Part shown: piece after piece, positions 1 through 5,095 of the stretch | Position numbering within the stretch: position 1 is the stretch's first letter | Layout: each line of letters opens with the position of its first letter | From: an uncultured Elusimicrobia bacterium | GTDB lineage: Bacteria; Elusimicrobiota; Endomicrobiia; Endomicrobiales; Endomicrobiaceae | Direction: 5' to 3' | NCBI GenBank assembly: GCA_900321055.1 | Contig: ONUQ01000078.1 | Coordinates: 1-5,095, forward strand | Length of the DNA: 5,095 nucleotides | Notes under the pieces: model-generated | The model's database searches: none | What the model was told of the DNA's origin: nothing | Seen by the model: only the letters and a program-made list of their open reading frames with translations | Program-made: the position numbers and the translations under genes

Positions 1-579
1 CAAGAAAAAGTTCTTAAATTTATAAAACAGTTTCATAGTGATAATGCAATGATGCCTACTGTTAGAGAGATTGCCAAACATTTTAATTTATCAATAGGAT
101 CCATACAGCAACATTTAAGAGCTTTACTTTCAAAAGGAATTTTGGTAAAAAGAGGTTCGTTATCCAGAGGAATAGATTTTCCTAACAGGAAAACATTTAC
201 ATCTGTTCCTGTTTTAGGAACTGTTCATGCAGGAACATTTTTAGAACGAATAGAAGATGCCGGTGATTATATTTATATAAATACAGATATTACCAGAAAC
301 AAAAAATGTTTTGCATTAAAGGTAAAAGGTGATAGTATGGAACCGTCCGGAATAGTTGAAGGAGATACAATAGTTATTTCTAAAGGAGAAAATATTTATA
401 ATGGCGATATTGTTGTTGCTTTAGTTGACAATGAGTCTGCCGTAAAAATGTTTTACAAAGAAAAGGGAAAAGTATTTTTAAAGTCTACAAATCCAAAATA
501 TCCTACATTATCGTCGGATAATTATAAAATAGATGTAATAGGAAAATTAATATACTTAGTGAGAGAGTATAAAAATTAA
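1..579 (+). CDS. lexA: LexA, SOS transcriptional repressor (5' end cut by window edge)
   Basis: LexA represses DNA-damage genes and is inactivated by RecA-stimulated self-cleavage. The frame is open from base 1, giving 192 visible residues. The first ones (QEKVLKFIKQF) match helix 1 of the LexA winged helix, so the Met codons at 49 and 52 are internal and about 7 residues are missing compared with E. coli LexA (202 aa). The order is: winged helix-turn-helix (about 1-60; MPTVREIA, then recognition helix SIGSIQQHLRALLSKG and wing SRGI), a short linker, and an S24-type peptidase domain starting at VPVLG. The scissile Ala-Gly is A77-G78 (bases 229-234), the nucleophile S112 is in GDSM (334-336), and the general base K149 is in AVKMF (445-447). 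Ala-to-Ser (35) and Ser-to-Lys (37) spacings equal those of E. coli (A84, S119, K156). The promoter and any autoregulatory operator lie outside the window. UmuD and phage CI-like proteins are less likely because the N-terminal domain is clearly LexA-like. Confidence 0.95.
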   Translation, partial: QEKVLKFIKQFHSDNAMMPTVREIAKHFNLSIGSIQQHLRALLSKGILVKRGSLSRGIDFPNRKTFTSVPVLGTVHAGTFLERIEDAGDYIYINTDITRNKKCFALKVKGDSMEPSGIVEGDTIVISKGENIYNGDIVVALVDNESAVKMFYKEKGKVFLKSTNPKYPTLSSDNYKIDVIGKLIYLVREYKN

Positions 580-580
580 A

Positions 581-760
581 ATGAGAATATTTTTTTATAC
601 ATTGTTTGTTTTTGATGTTTTATTAGGCATAGTTTTATCTTTTATTTTTAATTTAACAATTGGAATTATAACTGCTTGTGTTTTACTGTTTATAAATATC
701 ATTACTTTTAATGTTCTTTTAAAAATAGAGAAAAAGAAGAATAATTTTAATAAGTTATAG
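581..760 (+). CDS. small two-helix membrane protein of unknown function
   Basis: A 59-codon reading frame starts with ATG one base after the lexA stop (TAA 577-579) and ends at TAG 758-760. The protein begins MRIFFYTLFVFDVLLGIV and has two hydrophobic stretches at about residues 4-23 and 27-47, separated by a short FNLT turn, then a charged tail (KIEKKKNNFNKL). By the positive-inside rule the tail probably lies in the cytoplasm, which would place the N-terminus there too. No close Shine-Dalgarno is seen; the purine run GAGAGAG at 561-567 is 13 bases upstream, so reinitiation by ribosomes finishing lexA is the likeliest route of translation. I recognise no family. Its position suggests co-transcription with lexA, which would make it damage-responsive if lexA is autoregulated, as is usual. 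It is short enough that chance cannot be excluded, but length, start context and clean hydrophobic pattern favour a real gene. Confidence 0.55.
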   Translation: MRIFFYTLFVFDVLLGIVLSFIFNLTIGIITACVLLFINIITFNVLLKIEKKKNNFNKL

Positions 761-802
761 ATTATTTAATATCAAGTAAAAAAATTATATTTTTACAATA
801 AA

Positions 803-808
803 AAGGAA
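803..808 (+). promoter_or_regulatory. Shine-Dalgarno site of the ion transporter gene
   Basis: AAGGAA lies 6 bases before the ATG at 815. It is the best ribosome binding site in the window and fixes the transporter start. It also shows that this organism uses Shine-Dalgarno pairing, which makes its absence at the dCMP deaminase and acyltransferase genes notable. Confidence 0.7.
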
Positions 809-814
809 TTTATT

Positions 815-2179
815 ATGTTATTAGCACAAATTTTTGCATCTGTAATTTTTCTTGTAATGTTTTATCTTATAATTACGGAAAAATTTGAAAGGCAATGGAT
901 TACATTGATTAGCGGTGGTTTTACATTACTTTTGGTTTTTGGAATAGGTTTTAATTTTAGTCAACAATCAATTGTAGCAACTCTTGAAACATTGAATGTA
1001 AGCACTATTTTTTCATTAGGCTTTTGGTATTCAAAAGGAGCACATTTAAGCTCAAAAGGTATAGACTGGGCAACAATATTTTTTATTTTTGGAATGATGA
1101 TAATGGTAGAAGGTATGGCAAGGGTTGGTTTTTTCAGATGGTTATGTATGCAACTTGCAAAGACCGTTAAATATAAAATCATTCCTATATTTATTGCATT
1201 TATGGTATTATCTGCAGTATTATCAATGTTTATAGATTCAATAACGGTTATTTTATTTTTGGTAGCCGTAACAATAGAACTTTCTATACTTTTAAAGTTT
1301 AATCCTGTATCTATGATTCTTGCAGAAATCTTTTGTGCAAATTTAGGCGGTTCTTCTACAATGTGTGGAGATCCTCCGAATATAATTATCGGTTCAAAAC
1401 TGGGATACACTTTTATGGATTTTTTATGTAATACGGGAATAATAGCTTTAATAGCCTTAATATTTACTCTTGTATATTTTTATCTCATATGTAGAAAAGA
1501 ATATTCTCAAAAAGAAAAAATTATTGATACCTCTAAATTTCCATCCCCCCAAACAGCAATTACGGATAAAAAAGGATTTATTATCAGTTGTATGGTATTT
1601 GCAACAGCAATTATACTTTTGATTACTCATGCTTCTACACATTTATCCGTGGCAACAATAGGGATGTTCATTGCTGTTATTACACTAGCCACCAACAGGA
1701 AGCATTTTATGGAAATATTAAAAAAAGTTGACTATAAAACATTATTATTTTTTGTGGGACTTTTTATTGTTGTTGGCGGGCTTGAACAAACAGGAGTTTT
1801 AGAACTTATAGCACAGATTATTGAAAAAATTTCTTTTGGAAACCCATACATTTTAATTGCAATTATTATTTGGGTAAGTGCTATAGCTTCAGCATTTGTT
1901 GATAATATTCCTTTTGCCGCAACAATGATTCCCGTAATACAATCTCTTGAGGCAACCAGTGGAATACCTCTTGCAACAATGGCTTGGGCTTTATCTATCG
2001 GAACAGATATTGGAGGAAGTGCGACACCTATAGGAGCAAGTGCAAATGTTGTTGGAACTTCAGTTTCCGCAAAGTCAGGTCATCCTATAACATGGGCAAG
2101 ATATTGTAAATTTTCCGTTCCGGCTACGGTTATGGTAATAGTTATAAGCACAATATATATTTGGATAGTTTATTTTTGA
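815..2179 (+). CDS. ion transporter of the CitMHS/ArsB/P-protein type (IT superfamily)
   Basis: A polytopic inner-membrane secondary transporter of 454 residues, a normal length for the family. About 12 hydrophobic stretches are visible (for example 3-20, 28-46, 86-104, 122-140, 142-160, 204-226, 254-272, 276-293, 308-325, 342-362, 433-453), plus likely re-entrant hairpins. The family signature is present in two related halves: D141 (IDSIT) followed 37 residues later by GGSSTMCGDPPN (178-189), and D363 (FVDNIPF) followed 37 residues later by GGSATPIGASAN (400-411). This is the inverted-repeat architecture of the superfamily. The GDPPN motif points to the P-protein/SLC13-like branch rather than classical ArsB or NhaD. 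The substrate cannot be read from sequence; Na+/H+ exchange, dicarboxylate or oxyanion transport are all possible. A segment at 56-83 between helices 2 and 3 looks like an extra loop. It follows the small membrane protein by 54 bases with no convincing promoter between, so it may belong to the lexA transcript. Confidence 0.88.
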   Translation: MLLAQIFASVIFLVMFYLIITEKFERQWITLISGGFTLLLVFGIGFNFSQQSIVATLETLNVSTIFSLGFWYSKGAHLSSKGIDWATIFFIFGMMIMVEGMARVGFFRWLCMQLAKTVKYKIIPIFIAFMVLSAVLSMFIDSITVILFLVAVTIELSILLKFNPVSMILAEIFCANLGGSSTMCGDPPNIIIGSKLGYTFMDFLCNTGIIALIALIFTLVYFYLICRKEYSQKEKIIDTSKFPSPQTAITDKKGFIISCMVFATAIILLITHASTHLSVATIGMFIAVITLATNRKHFMEILKKVDYKTLLFFVGLFIVVGGLEQTGVLELIAQIIEKISFGNPYILIAIIIWVSAIASAFVDNIPFAATMIPVIQSLEATSGIPLATMAWALSIGTDIGGSATPIGASANVVGTSVSAKSGHPITWARYCKFSVPATVMVIVISTIYIWIVYF

Positions 2180-2280
2180 TTATAAAAGATTTGTCAAAAT
2201 ATTTACATAATTTTTTTGTTTCTGCCAATAACAGTTACAATTTATATTTTTTATGTATTTATTTGCACAAAATTTAAGAT

Positions 2281-2313
2281 ATATAAAACACTTAATTAGT
2301 ATTTGTTTTATAT
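2281..2313. repeat. inverted repeat upstream of the dCMP deaminase promoter
   Basis: ATATAAAACA (2281-2290) is a perfect reverse complement of TGTTTTATAT (2304-2313), around a 13-base centre. With a two-base bulge the pairing extends to AG 2277-2278 and CT 2314-2315. It ends just before the -35 region. It is A+T-rich and has no following T-run, so it does not look like an intrinsic terminator for the transporter gene. A protein-binding site or a cruciform-prone spot is possible. Confidence 0.45.
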
Positions 2314-2330
2314 CTGTTTATTGACAACAG
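2314..2330. promoter_or_regulatory. 17-bp dyad operator candidate over the -35 element
   Basis: CTGTT-N7-AACAG is a perfect 5+5 bp dyad whose right half overlaps the TTGACA -35 hexamer (2321-2326), so a bound protein would block RNA polymerase. It resembles the E. coli LexA box (CTGT-N8-ACAG) but is one base longer (CTGT-N9-ACAG). LexA recognition sequences differ among phyla, so assignment to LexA is inference. The dyad and its position are seen directly. Confidence 0.4.
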
Positions 2331-2350
2331 TACAACAATTTTTGTTTAAT
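2321..2350 (+). promoter_or_regulatory. sigma70-type promoter of the dCMP deaminase gene
   Basis: TTGACA (2321-2326, 6/6) is followed after 18 bases by TTTAAT (2345-2350, 5/6 to TATAAT). Transcription would be expected to begin at about 2357-2359, at or within two bases of the ATG at 2359. A 13-bp dyad, AACAA-TTT-TTGTT (2334-2346), fills the second half of the spacer and touches the -10, and ACAACA is directly repeated at 2324 and 2332. Confidence 0.6.
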
Positions 2351-2358
2351 TTAAAATT

Positions 2359-2850
2359 ATGAAAGAAAAAGAAATAACAATCAGACCGAGTTGGGATCAA
2401 TATTTTATGAAACTTGCATGGCTTGTTGCCGAAAGATCAACATGTGAACGGCATCATGTTGGTGCGGTTATTGTTAGAGATAAGAGAATTCTTACAACAG
2501 GATATAACGGTGCAGCATCAGGAATAAAAGATTGTTTAACTCTTGGTTGTTTGAGAAATGAATTAAATATACCTTCCGGAACCAGACATGAAATTTGTAG
2601 GGCTATACATGCAGAACAAAATGCAATAATTCAAGCAGGAACTCACGGCATTAATATAAATGACGGAACATTATATTGTACACATTCACCATGTATATTA
2701 TGTGCAAAAATGATAGTAAATGCAAAAATTAAAAGGGTTGTTATGTGTGTTCAATATCCTGATGAATCGTTTAAAGTTTTGTTTGATGAAGCCGGCATAC
2801 AATACCAAACAATGGATATTCCGGAACTTTTTATAACACTTAAAAAGTAA
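2359..2850 (+). CDS. dCMP deaminase (ComEB-like cytidine/deoxycytidylate deaminase family)
   Basis: A cytoplasmic zinc enzyme converting dCMP to dUMP and ammonia, which feeds thymidylate synthase. The 163-residue length is typical. The opening RPSWDQYFMKLAWLVAERSTC, the substrate-pocket segment GYNGAASG (48-55) and the catalytic zinc motif H84-A-E86 with P111-C112-I-L-C115 are all intact; E86 is the proton shuttle and H84, C112 and C115 are the zinc ligands. C29 and C59, 30 residues apart, may help hold the second structural zinc known from T4 dCMP deaminase (inference). The start is fixed: the only in-frame codons between the upstream stop (TAA 2347-2349) and the ATG are TTT, AAA and ATT. 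No Shine-Dalgarno is present and the promoter lies immediately upstream, so the mRNA is probably leaderless. Sequence features favour dCMP deaminase over tRNA adenosine deaminase or riboflavin deaminase, because of the conserved SWDxYFM start and GCLRxELxIPSGxRHE region. Confidence 0.93.
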   Translation: MKEKEITIRPSWDQYFMKLAWLVAERSTCERHHVGAVIVRDKRILTTGYNGAASGIKDCLTLGCLRNELNIPSGTRHEICRAIHAEQNAIIQAGTHGININDGTLYCTHSPCILCAKMIVNAKIKRVVMCVQYPDESFKVLFDEAGIQYQTMDIPELFITLKK

Positions 2851-2901
2851 TAAAAAAGTTGGCACAAGCTATATACATCAGATTTTTATTTTTTGTAGAG
2901 A

Positions 2902-2930
2902 TTGTCTATATCCTTCTTTTATAGTATATT
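2902..2930 (+). promoter_or_regulatory. possible promoter of the acyltransferase gene
   Basis: TTGTCT (2902-2907, 4/6) and TATATT (2925-2930, 5/6) are separated by exactly 17 bases. Initiation near 2937 would give a leader of about 34 bases to the ATG at 2971. In an A+T-rich genome TATATT-like boxes are common, so this is tentative. If real, it shows that the in-frame TTG at 2902 is a -35 element rather than a start codon. Confidence 0.35.
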
Positions 2931-2970
2931 AGATGTTAGAAGAATATATTTCTATTGTTTTTTAGATAAA

Positions 2971-3891
2971 ATGTTTAATTTAGATTTTAGAAAAATATTA
3001 TCAAAAATAGCATATTATTACATTGCTTTCACTAAAGCTACATTAAGAGTAAGAGATATAGATTTAGTAGGAAGATTTGATGAACAAAGTGTTTTTGCAC
3101 TTTGGCATGGTGAACAAATTTTACCGTTATGTTTGAATTCAGGGAAAAGTATTGTTGCTATGTGCAGTATGTCAAAAGACGGCGAAATTCAAGCAGGTGT
3201 ATTGAAAGATTTCGGATATATTGCCGTTAGAGGTTCTACTTCACACAGAGCTCAACGAGCTTTAATTGAAACTTTAAGATATGCAAAAAAAGGACATTTT
3301 ATTGCTTTTACCGTTGATGGTCCCAAAGGTCCTGTTCATAAGGTAAAATCAGGATTATTATTGGTTTCTCAACGAATAGGAATAAGATTAATTCCTATAT
3401 CGGCAATATCAAAAAATTCGTTAACTTTCAATAAATCTTGGGATAAATTTAAAGTTCCGTTACCTTTTTCAAAAACAGTTGCCGTGTATGGCAGTCCTAT
3501 AAAAATAGACATTGATGATAATTTGGAAGAAAAAGCATTAATTGTAGAAAAAGAACTAAATAAACTGAGTGATTTTGCAAATAAGTATTATTGGTCTAAA
3601 AATATAGATGAATATTTACTACATCATCCACAGCCAAAAATTCTTATTAAGAATAAAAACAATATAAAAATTTGCATTAATAAGATAAATGAATTAAAAC
3701 AAAAATATCCTTCAACAAAATTTACATTAGTTACGAAAGAAAAAGATTTAAACGGTATAGATTTGCAACAAAACATAGAAATTATTGATAAAATAACATA
3801 TAGTTTAAAAAAACAGCAATATGATGTTTGTTACGGACTAAATTTTTTAGATTCTTTCTTCATAAACTCAAACTTTAATTTATCGTTTTAA
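2971..3891 (+). CDS. DUF374 lysophospholipid acyltransferase-like protein with C-terminal extension
   Basis: The protein has 306 residues from the ATG at 2971. The frame also permits a TTG start at 2902 (329 aa), but the extra residues (FFYSILDVRRIYFYCFL and neighbours) are not family-like, while MFNLDFRKILSKIAYYYIAFTK is a normal DUF374 amino-terminal helix. Neither start has a good Shine-Dalgarno. Family motifs: FALWHGEQ (43-49, H46), SMSKDGEI (66-73), VRGSTSHRAQRAL (87-98), FTVDGPKGP (113-121) and a YGSPI strand near 173-177. H46 is not in the HX4D spacing of classical acyltransferases (position 51 is Leu), as expected for DUF374. Some DUF374 proteins (LpxJ) are late lipid A acyltransferases, so an envelope-lipid role at the inner membrane is plausible but not shown. 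Residues about 221-306 lie beyond the DUF374 domain and look like an alpha/beta half-module (see findings). The permease gene follows after 38 bases, suggesting an operon. Confidence 0.82.
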   Translation: MFNLDFRKILSKIAYYYIAFTKATLRVRDIDLVGRFDEQSVFALWHGEQILPLCLNSGKSIVAMCSMSKDGEIQAGVLKDFGYIAVRGSTSHRAQRALIETLRYAKKGHFIAFTVDGPKGPVHKVKSGLLLVSQRIGIRLIPISAISKNSLTFNKSWDKFKVPLPFSKTVAVYGSPIKIDIDDNLEEKALIVEKELNKLSDFANKYYWSKNIDEYLLHHPQPKILIKNKNNIKICINKINELKQKYPSTKFTLVTKEKDLNGIDLQQNIEIIDKITYSLKKQQYDVCYGLNFLDSFFINSNFNLSF

Positions 3892-3929
3892 AATAAACTG
3901 TTTTAATAAAAAGAAGGCTCAAATATAAA

Positions 3930-4841
3930 ATGTATATATATTTTTTGTTACCGTTGATTGGTTTTATTGGTATGTTTTCAGGCGGATATTGGAGTGTAGG
4001 TTGCGGTTGGCTGGTAGTGCCAACAATGTTAATTTTTGGCTTTACTCCAAATGAAGCTGTCGGTGTCGGTTTATTACAAATGGTTCCTTCAATTCTTATG
4101 ACAACAATAAAGGATATAAAAAGTTTAGAATGGAACAAACATTCTGTTGCTACAAAATTAGTAATTCCTTTAGGAGTTGGAGCTTTTCTTTTAGCTTTTA
4201 GCGGAAAATATGTAAATAAAATTTTTTATGAAAAGTTTGGAACAACAGCTCTTTTAATAATATTTTGTATTTTTATGATTATATTAGGAATCATTGTTTT
4301 GTTTGGAAAAACAACAGATTATGAAACAAAAATCCCTATGATATCAAATAAACAATCAATTATAGCTTTTTTTATAGGAATGATAGTTGGTGTTTTCAGT
4401 TCGGTTATGGGAGTAGGCGGAGCAGTATTCTTTAGACCTGCTCTTGCAAATCTTTTTAAAGTTCCTGAAACAATAACAGCCAAGTCAATACGAATACTTT
4501 TGTTAATAACGACATTTACCGGTGGAATGTATTATACATTTGCCAACGGTAAAACAGATTGGTCTATAATAATAATGTCGTTAGTTATAGCTATTGGCGG
4601 TATGATAGGATTTCCAATGGGAATAAAAGCTCATAAAATAATCGTAAACAATGGTTATGCAAAATATATAAATAAAAGTTTTGCAATAGTCTCTTTTATC
4701 ATTTTAATAAATACTGTTTTAAACATTTTTGGATTAATAACATTTAGCAGATATTTAATGATAACAATTGCATTATTCCTTTTTACTTCAATAAATTTAT
4801 TTAAAAATTATACAATTAAACATAACTTAAATAAAAAATAA
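3930..4841 (+). CDS. TauE/SafE (TSUP) family permease
   Basis: An inner-membrane permease of 303 residues, slightly longer than many family members (about 250-270). The family's two-fold repeat is visible: GMFSGGYWSVGCGWLVVP (14-31) with NEAVGVGLLQ (41-50) in the first half, and GVFSSVMGVGGAVFFRP (154-170) with ETITAKSIRILL (180-191) in the second. About eight hydrophobic helices are seen (roughly 3-18, 24-38, 73-91, 105-125, 143-165, 187-205, 213-231, 250-270), with a further one at 276-292 and a Lys/Asn-rich tail. Family members export or import sulfite, sulfoacetate, taurine-derived anions and other organosulfur compounds; the substrate here is unknown. The first repeat has GCGW where GGGx is usual. 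The start at ATG 3930 is preceded by AGAAGG (3912-3917) with a rather long 12-base spacing, and no alternative in-frame start lies between. It probably shares a transcript with the acyltransferase. The segment 4842-4978 downstream holds no gene and no clear terminator. Confidence 0.88.
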   Translation: MYIYFLLPLIGFIGMFSGGYWSVGCGWLVVPTMLIFGFTPNEAVGVGLLQMVPSILMTTIKDIKSLEWNKHSVATKLVIPLGVGAFLLAFSGKYVNKIFYEKFGTTALLIIFCIFMIILGIIVLFGKTTDYETKIPMISNKQSIIAFFIGMIVGVFSSVMGVGGAVFFRPALANLFKVPETITAKSIRILLLITTFTGGMYYTFANGKTDWSIIIMSLVIAIGGMIGFPMGIKAHKIIVNNGYAKYINKSFAIVSFIILINTVLNIFGLITFSRYLMITIALFLFTSINLFKNYTIKHNLNKK

Positions 4842-4978
4842 AGATAAAATATAATCAAATAGTTCGTTTAATATAAATATAGAACAGCATATACTTTTGA
4901 TTTTGACACATTCTTAATTTGCTAATTTATTAGGATATGCAAAAGTTCAAAAAAAATATTGAAATTTACAACAGGGTA

Positions 4979-5007
4979 TTGACTTATAGAAAAGTTTTAA
5001 GTATAAT
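4979..5007 (+). promoter_or_regulatory. near-consensus sigma70 promoter of the tRNA gene
   Basis: TTGACT (4979-4984, 5/6) and TATAAT (5002-5007, 6/6) are separated by exactly 17 bases. Transcription should start at about 5013-5015, giving a 15-17 base leader to the mature tRNA end at 5030. It is the strongest promoter in the window, as expected for stable RNA. Confidence 0.8.
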
Positions 5008-5029
5008 ACACAGTGTTGCTTTATTAAGA

Positions 5030-5095
5030 GGGCCTGTAGCTCAGTTGGTTAGAGCACTCGACTCATAATCGAATGGTCGTAGGTTCAAGTCCTAC
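5030..5095 (+). tRNA. tRNA with CAU anticodon, most likely tRNA-Ile2 (lysidine type); 3' end cut
   Basis: The cloverleaf can be laid out base by base: acceptor 5' strand GGGCCTG (5030-5036), TA, D-stem GCTC/GAGC (5039-5042, 5052-5055) with loop AGTTGGTTA, A26, anticodon arm CTCGA-CTCATAA-TCGAA (5057-5073) with anticodon CAT at 5064-5066, five-base variable loop TGGTC, and T-arm GTAGG-TTCAAGT-CCTAC (5079-5095). The window ends after position 65, so the 3' acceptor strand and CCA are missing. The anticodon fits elongator Met, initiator Met or Ile2. The initiator is excluded because its three G-C pairs in the anticodon stem are absent. The core CGACTCATAATCG and following TGGTCG match E. coli ileX, and C4 and C5 of the acceptor stem match Ile2 rather than E. 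coli elongator tRNA-Met (U4, A5), so the wobble C is probably modified to lysidine by TilS to read AUA. The top pair of the anticodon stem is a C27-A43 mismatch. Confidence 0.9.

Noticed and set aside
776..796. Inverted repeat GTAAAAA-N7-TTTTTAC upstream of the transporter ribosome binding site
   Set aside because: Seven-bp arms made almost only of A-T pairs are expected by chance here; no promoter elements flank it convincingly and it is too weak for a terminator.
961..1410. Minus-strand frame of 149 codons inside the transporter gene, and similar ones at 1457-1642 and 3875-4138
   Set aside because: All lie opposite well-supported genes, have no family resemblance and follow from the codon pattern of the real frame.
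2253..2324. Short frame of 23 codons (MYLFAQNLRY...) in the gap before the dCMP deaminase gene
   Set aside because: No ribosome binding site, low complexity, and it ends inside the -35 hexamer.
2859..2877. TTGGCAC as a sigma54 -24 element after the dCMP deaminase gene
   Set aside because: The required TTGCA-type -12 element is absent at the right spacing (the sequence there is ATATA), and no sigma54 activator is nearby.
3888..3906. TTAAAA/TTTTAA hairpin after the acyltransferase stop as a terminator
   Set aside because: All-A-T six-bp stem without a T-run; too weak, and the next gene is only 38 bases away.
4862..4885. GTTC...GAAC pair as a LexA box of another phylum type
   Set aside because: Arms of four bases separated by 16 do not fit any LexA motif spacing I know of, and no damage-response gene follows.
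4903..4931. Second TTGACA (4903-4908) upstream of the tRNA with TTTATT 17 bases later
   Set aside because: The -10 is only 4/6 and the much better promoter at 4979-5007 explains tRNA expression; it could be a weak extra promoter but the support is thin.
4937..5068. Reading frame of 43 codons starting MQKFKKNIEI and ending ALDS
   Set aside because: It runs through the tRNA promoter and into the tRNA; the peptide RGPVAQLVRALDS is the well-known artefact of translating a tRNA gene.

Overview
The window is strongly A+T-rich (roughly 30% G+C or less by eye) and reads as an ordinary bacterial chromosome segment, tightly packed and with every supported gene on the + strand. Canonical sigma70-type promoters (TTGACA/TATAAT forms), Shine-Dalgarno sites at some genes and a DUF374 acyltransferase of the kind linked to outer-membrane lipid A suggest a low-GC, diderm, probably host-associated or anaerobic bacterium. 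The promoter style argues against Bacteroidota. Elusimicrobiota or a similar low-GC diderm phylum is only a guess. There is no transposase, integrase, phage gene, CRISPR array or defence gene.

Layout: bases 1-579 hold LexA, cut at its N-terminus by the window edge, with all self-cleavage residues in place. One base later (581-760) comes a 59-residue two-helix membrane protein of unknown function. Bases 815-2179 encode a 12-or-so-helix transporter of the ion-transporter superfamily (CitMHS/P-protein type) with its two-fold repeat visible. A 179-base intergenic region (2180-2358) holds a strong promoter crowded with inverted repeats. It drives a dCMP deaminase gene (2359-2850) whose start codon lies almost on the predicted transcription start. 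A DUF374 acyltransferase (2971-3891) with an extra C-terminal module and a TauE/SafE-type permease (3930-4841) follow, probably co-transcribed. A 188-base gap then leads to a near-consensus promoter and a tRNA with a CAU anticodon, most likely the lysidine-type tRNA-Ile2, cut off by the window end after position 65.

Functionally this is a mixture: SOS control (LexA), pyrimidine deoxynucleotide supply (dCMP to dUMP), envelope lipid acylation and two secondary transporters. The most useful leads are: a 17-bp dyad resembling an E. coli LexA box that covers the -35 element of the dCMP deaminase gene; probable leaderless expression of that gene; a C-terminal extension on the acyltransferase that resembles the start of a family 9 glycosyltransferase; and a small membrane protein tightly coupled to lexA. 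I do not see convincing evidence for a wholly new multi-gene system.
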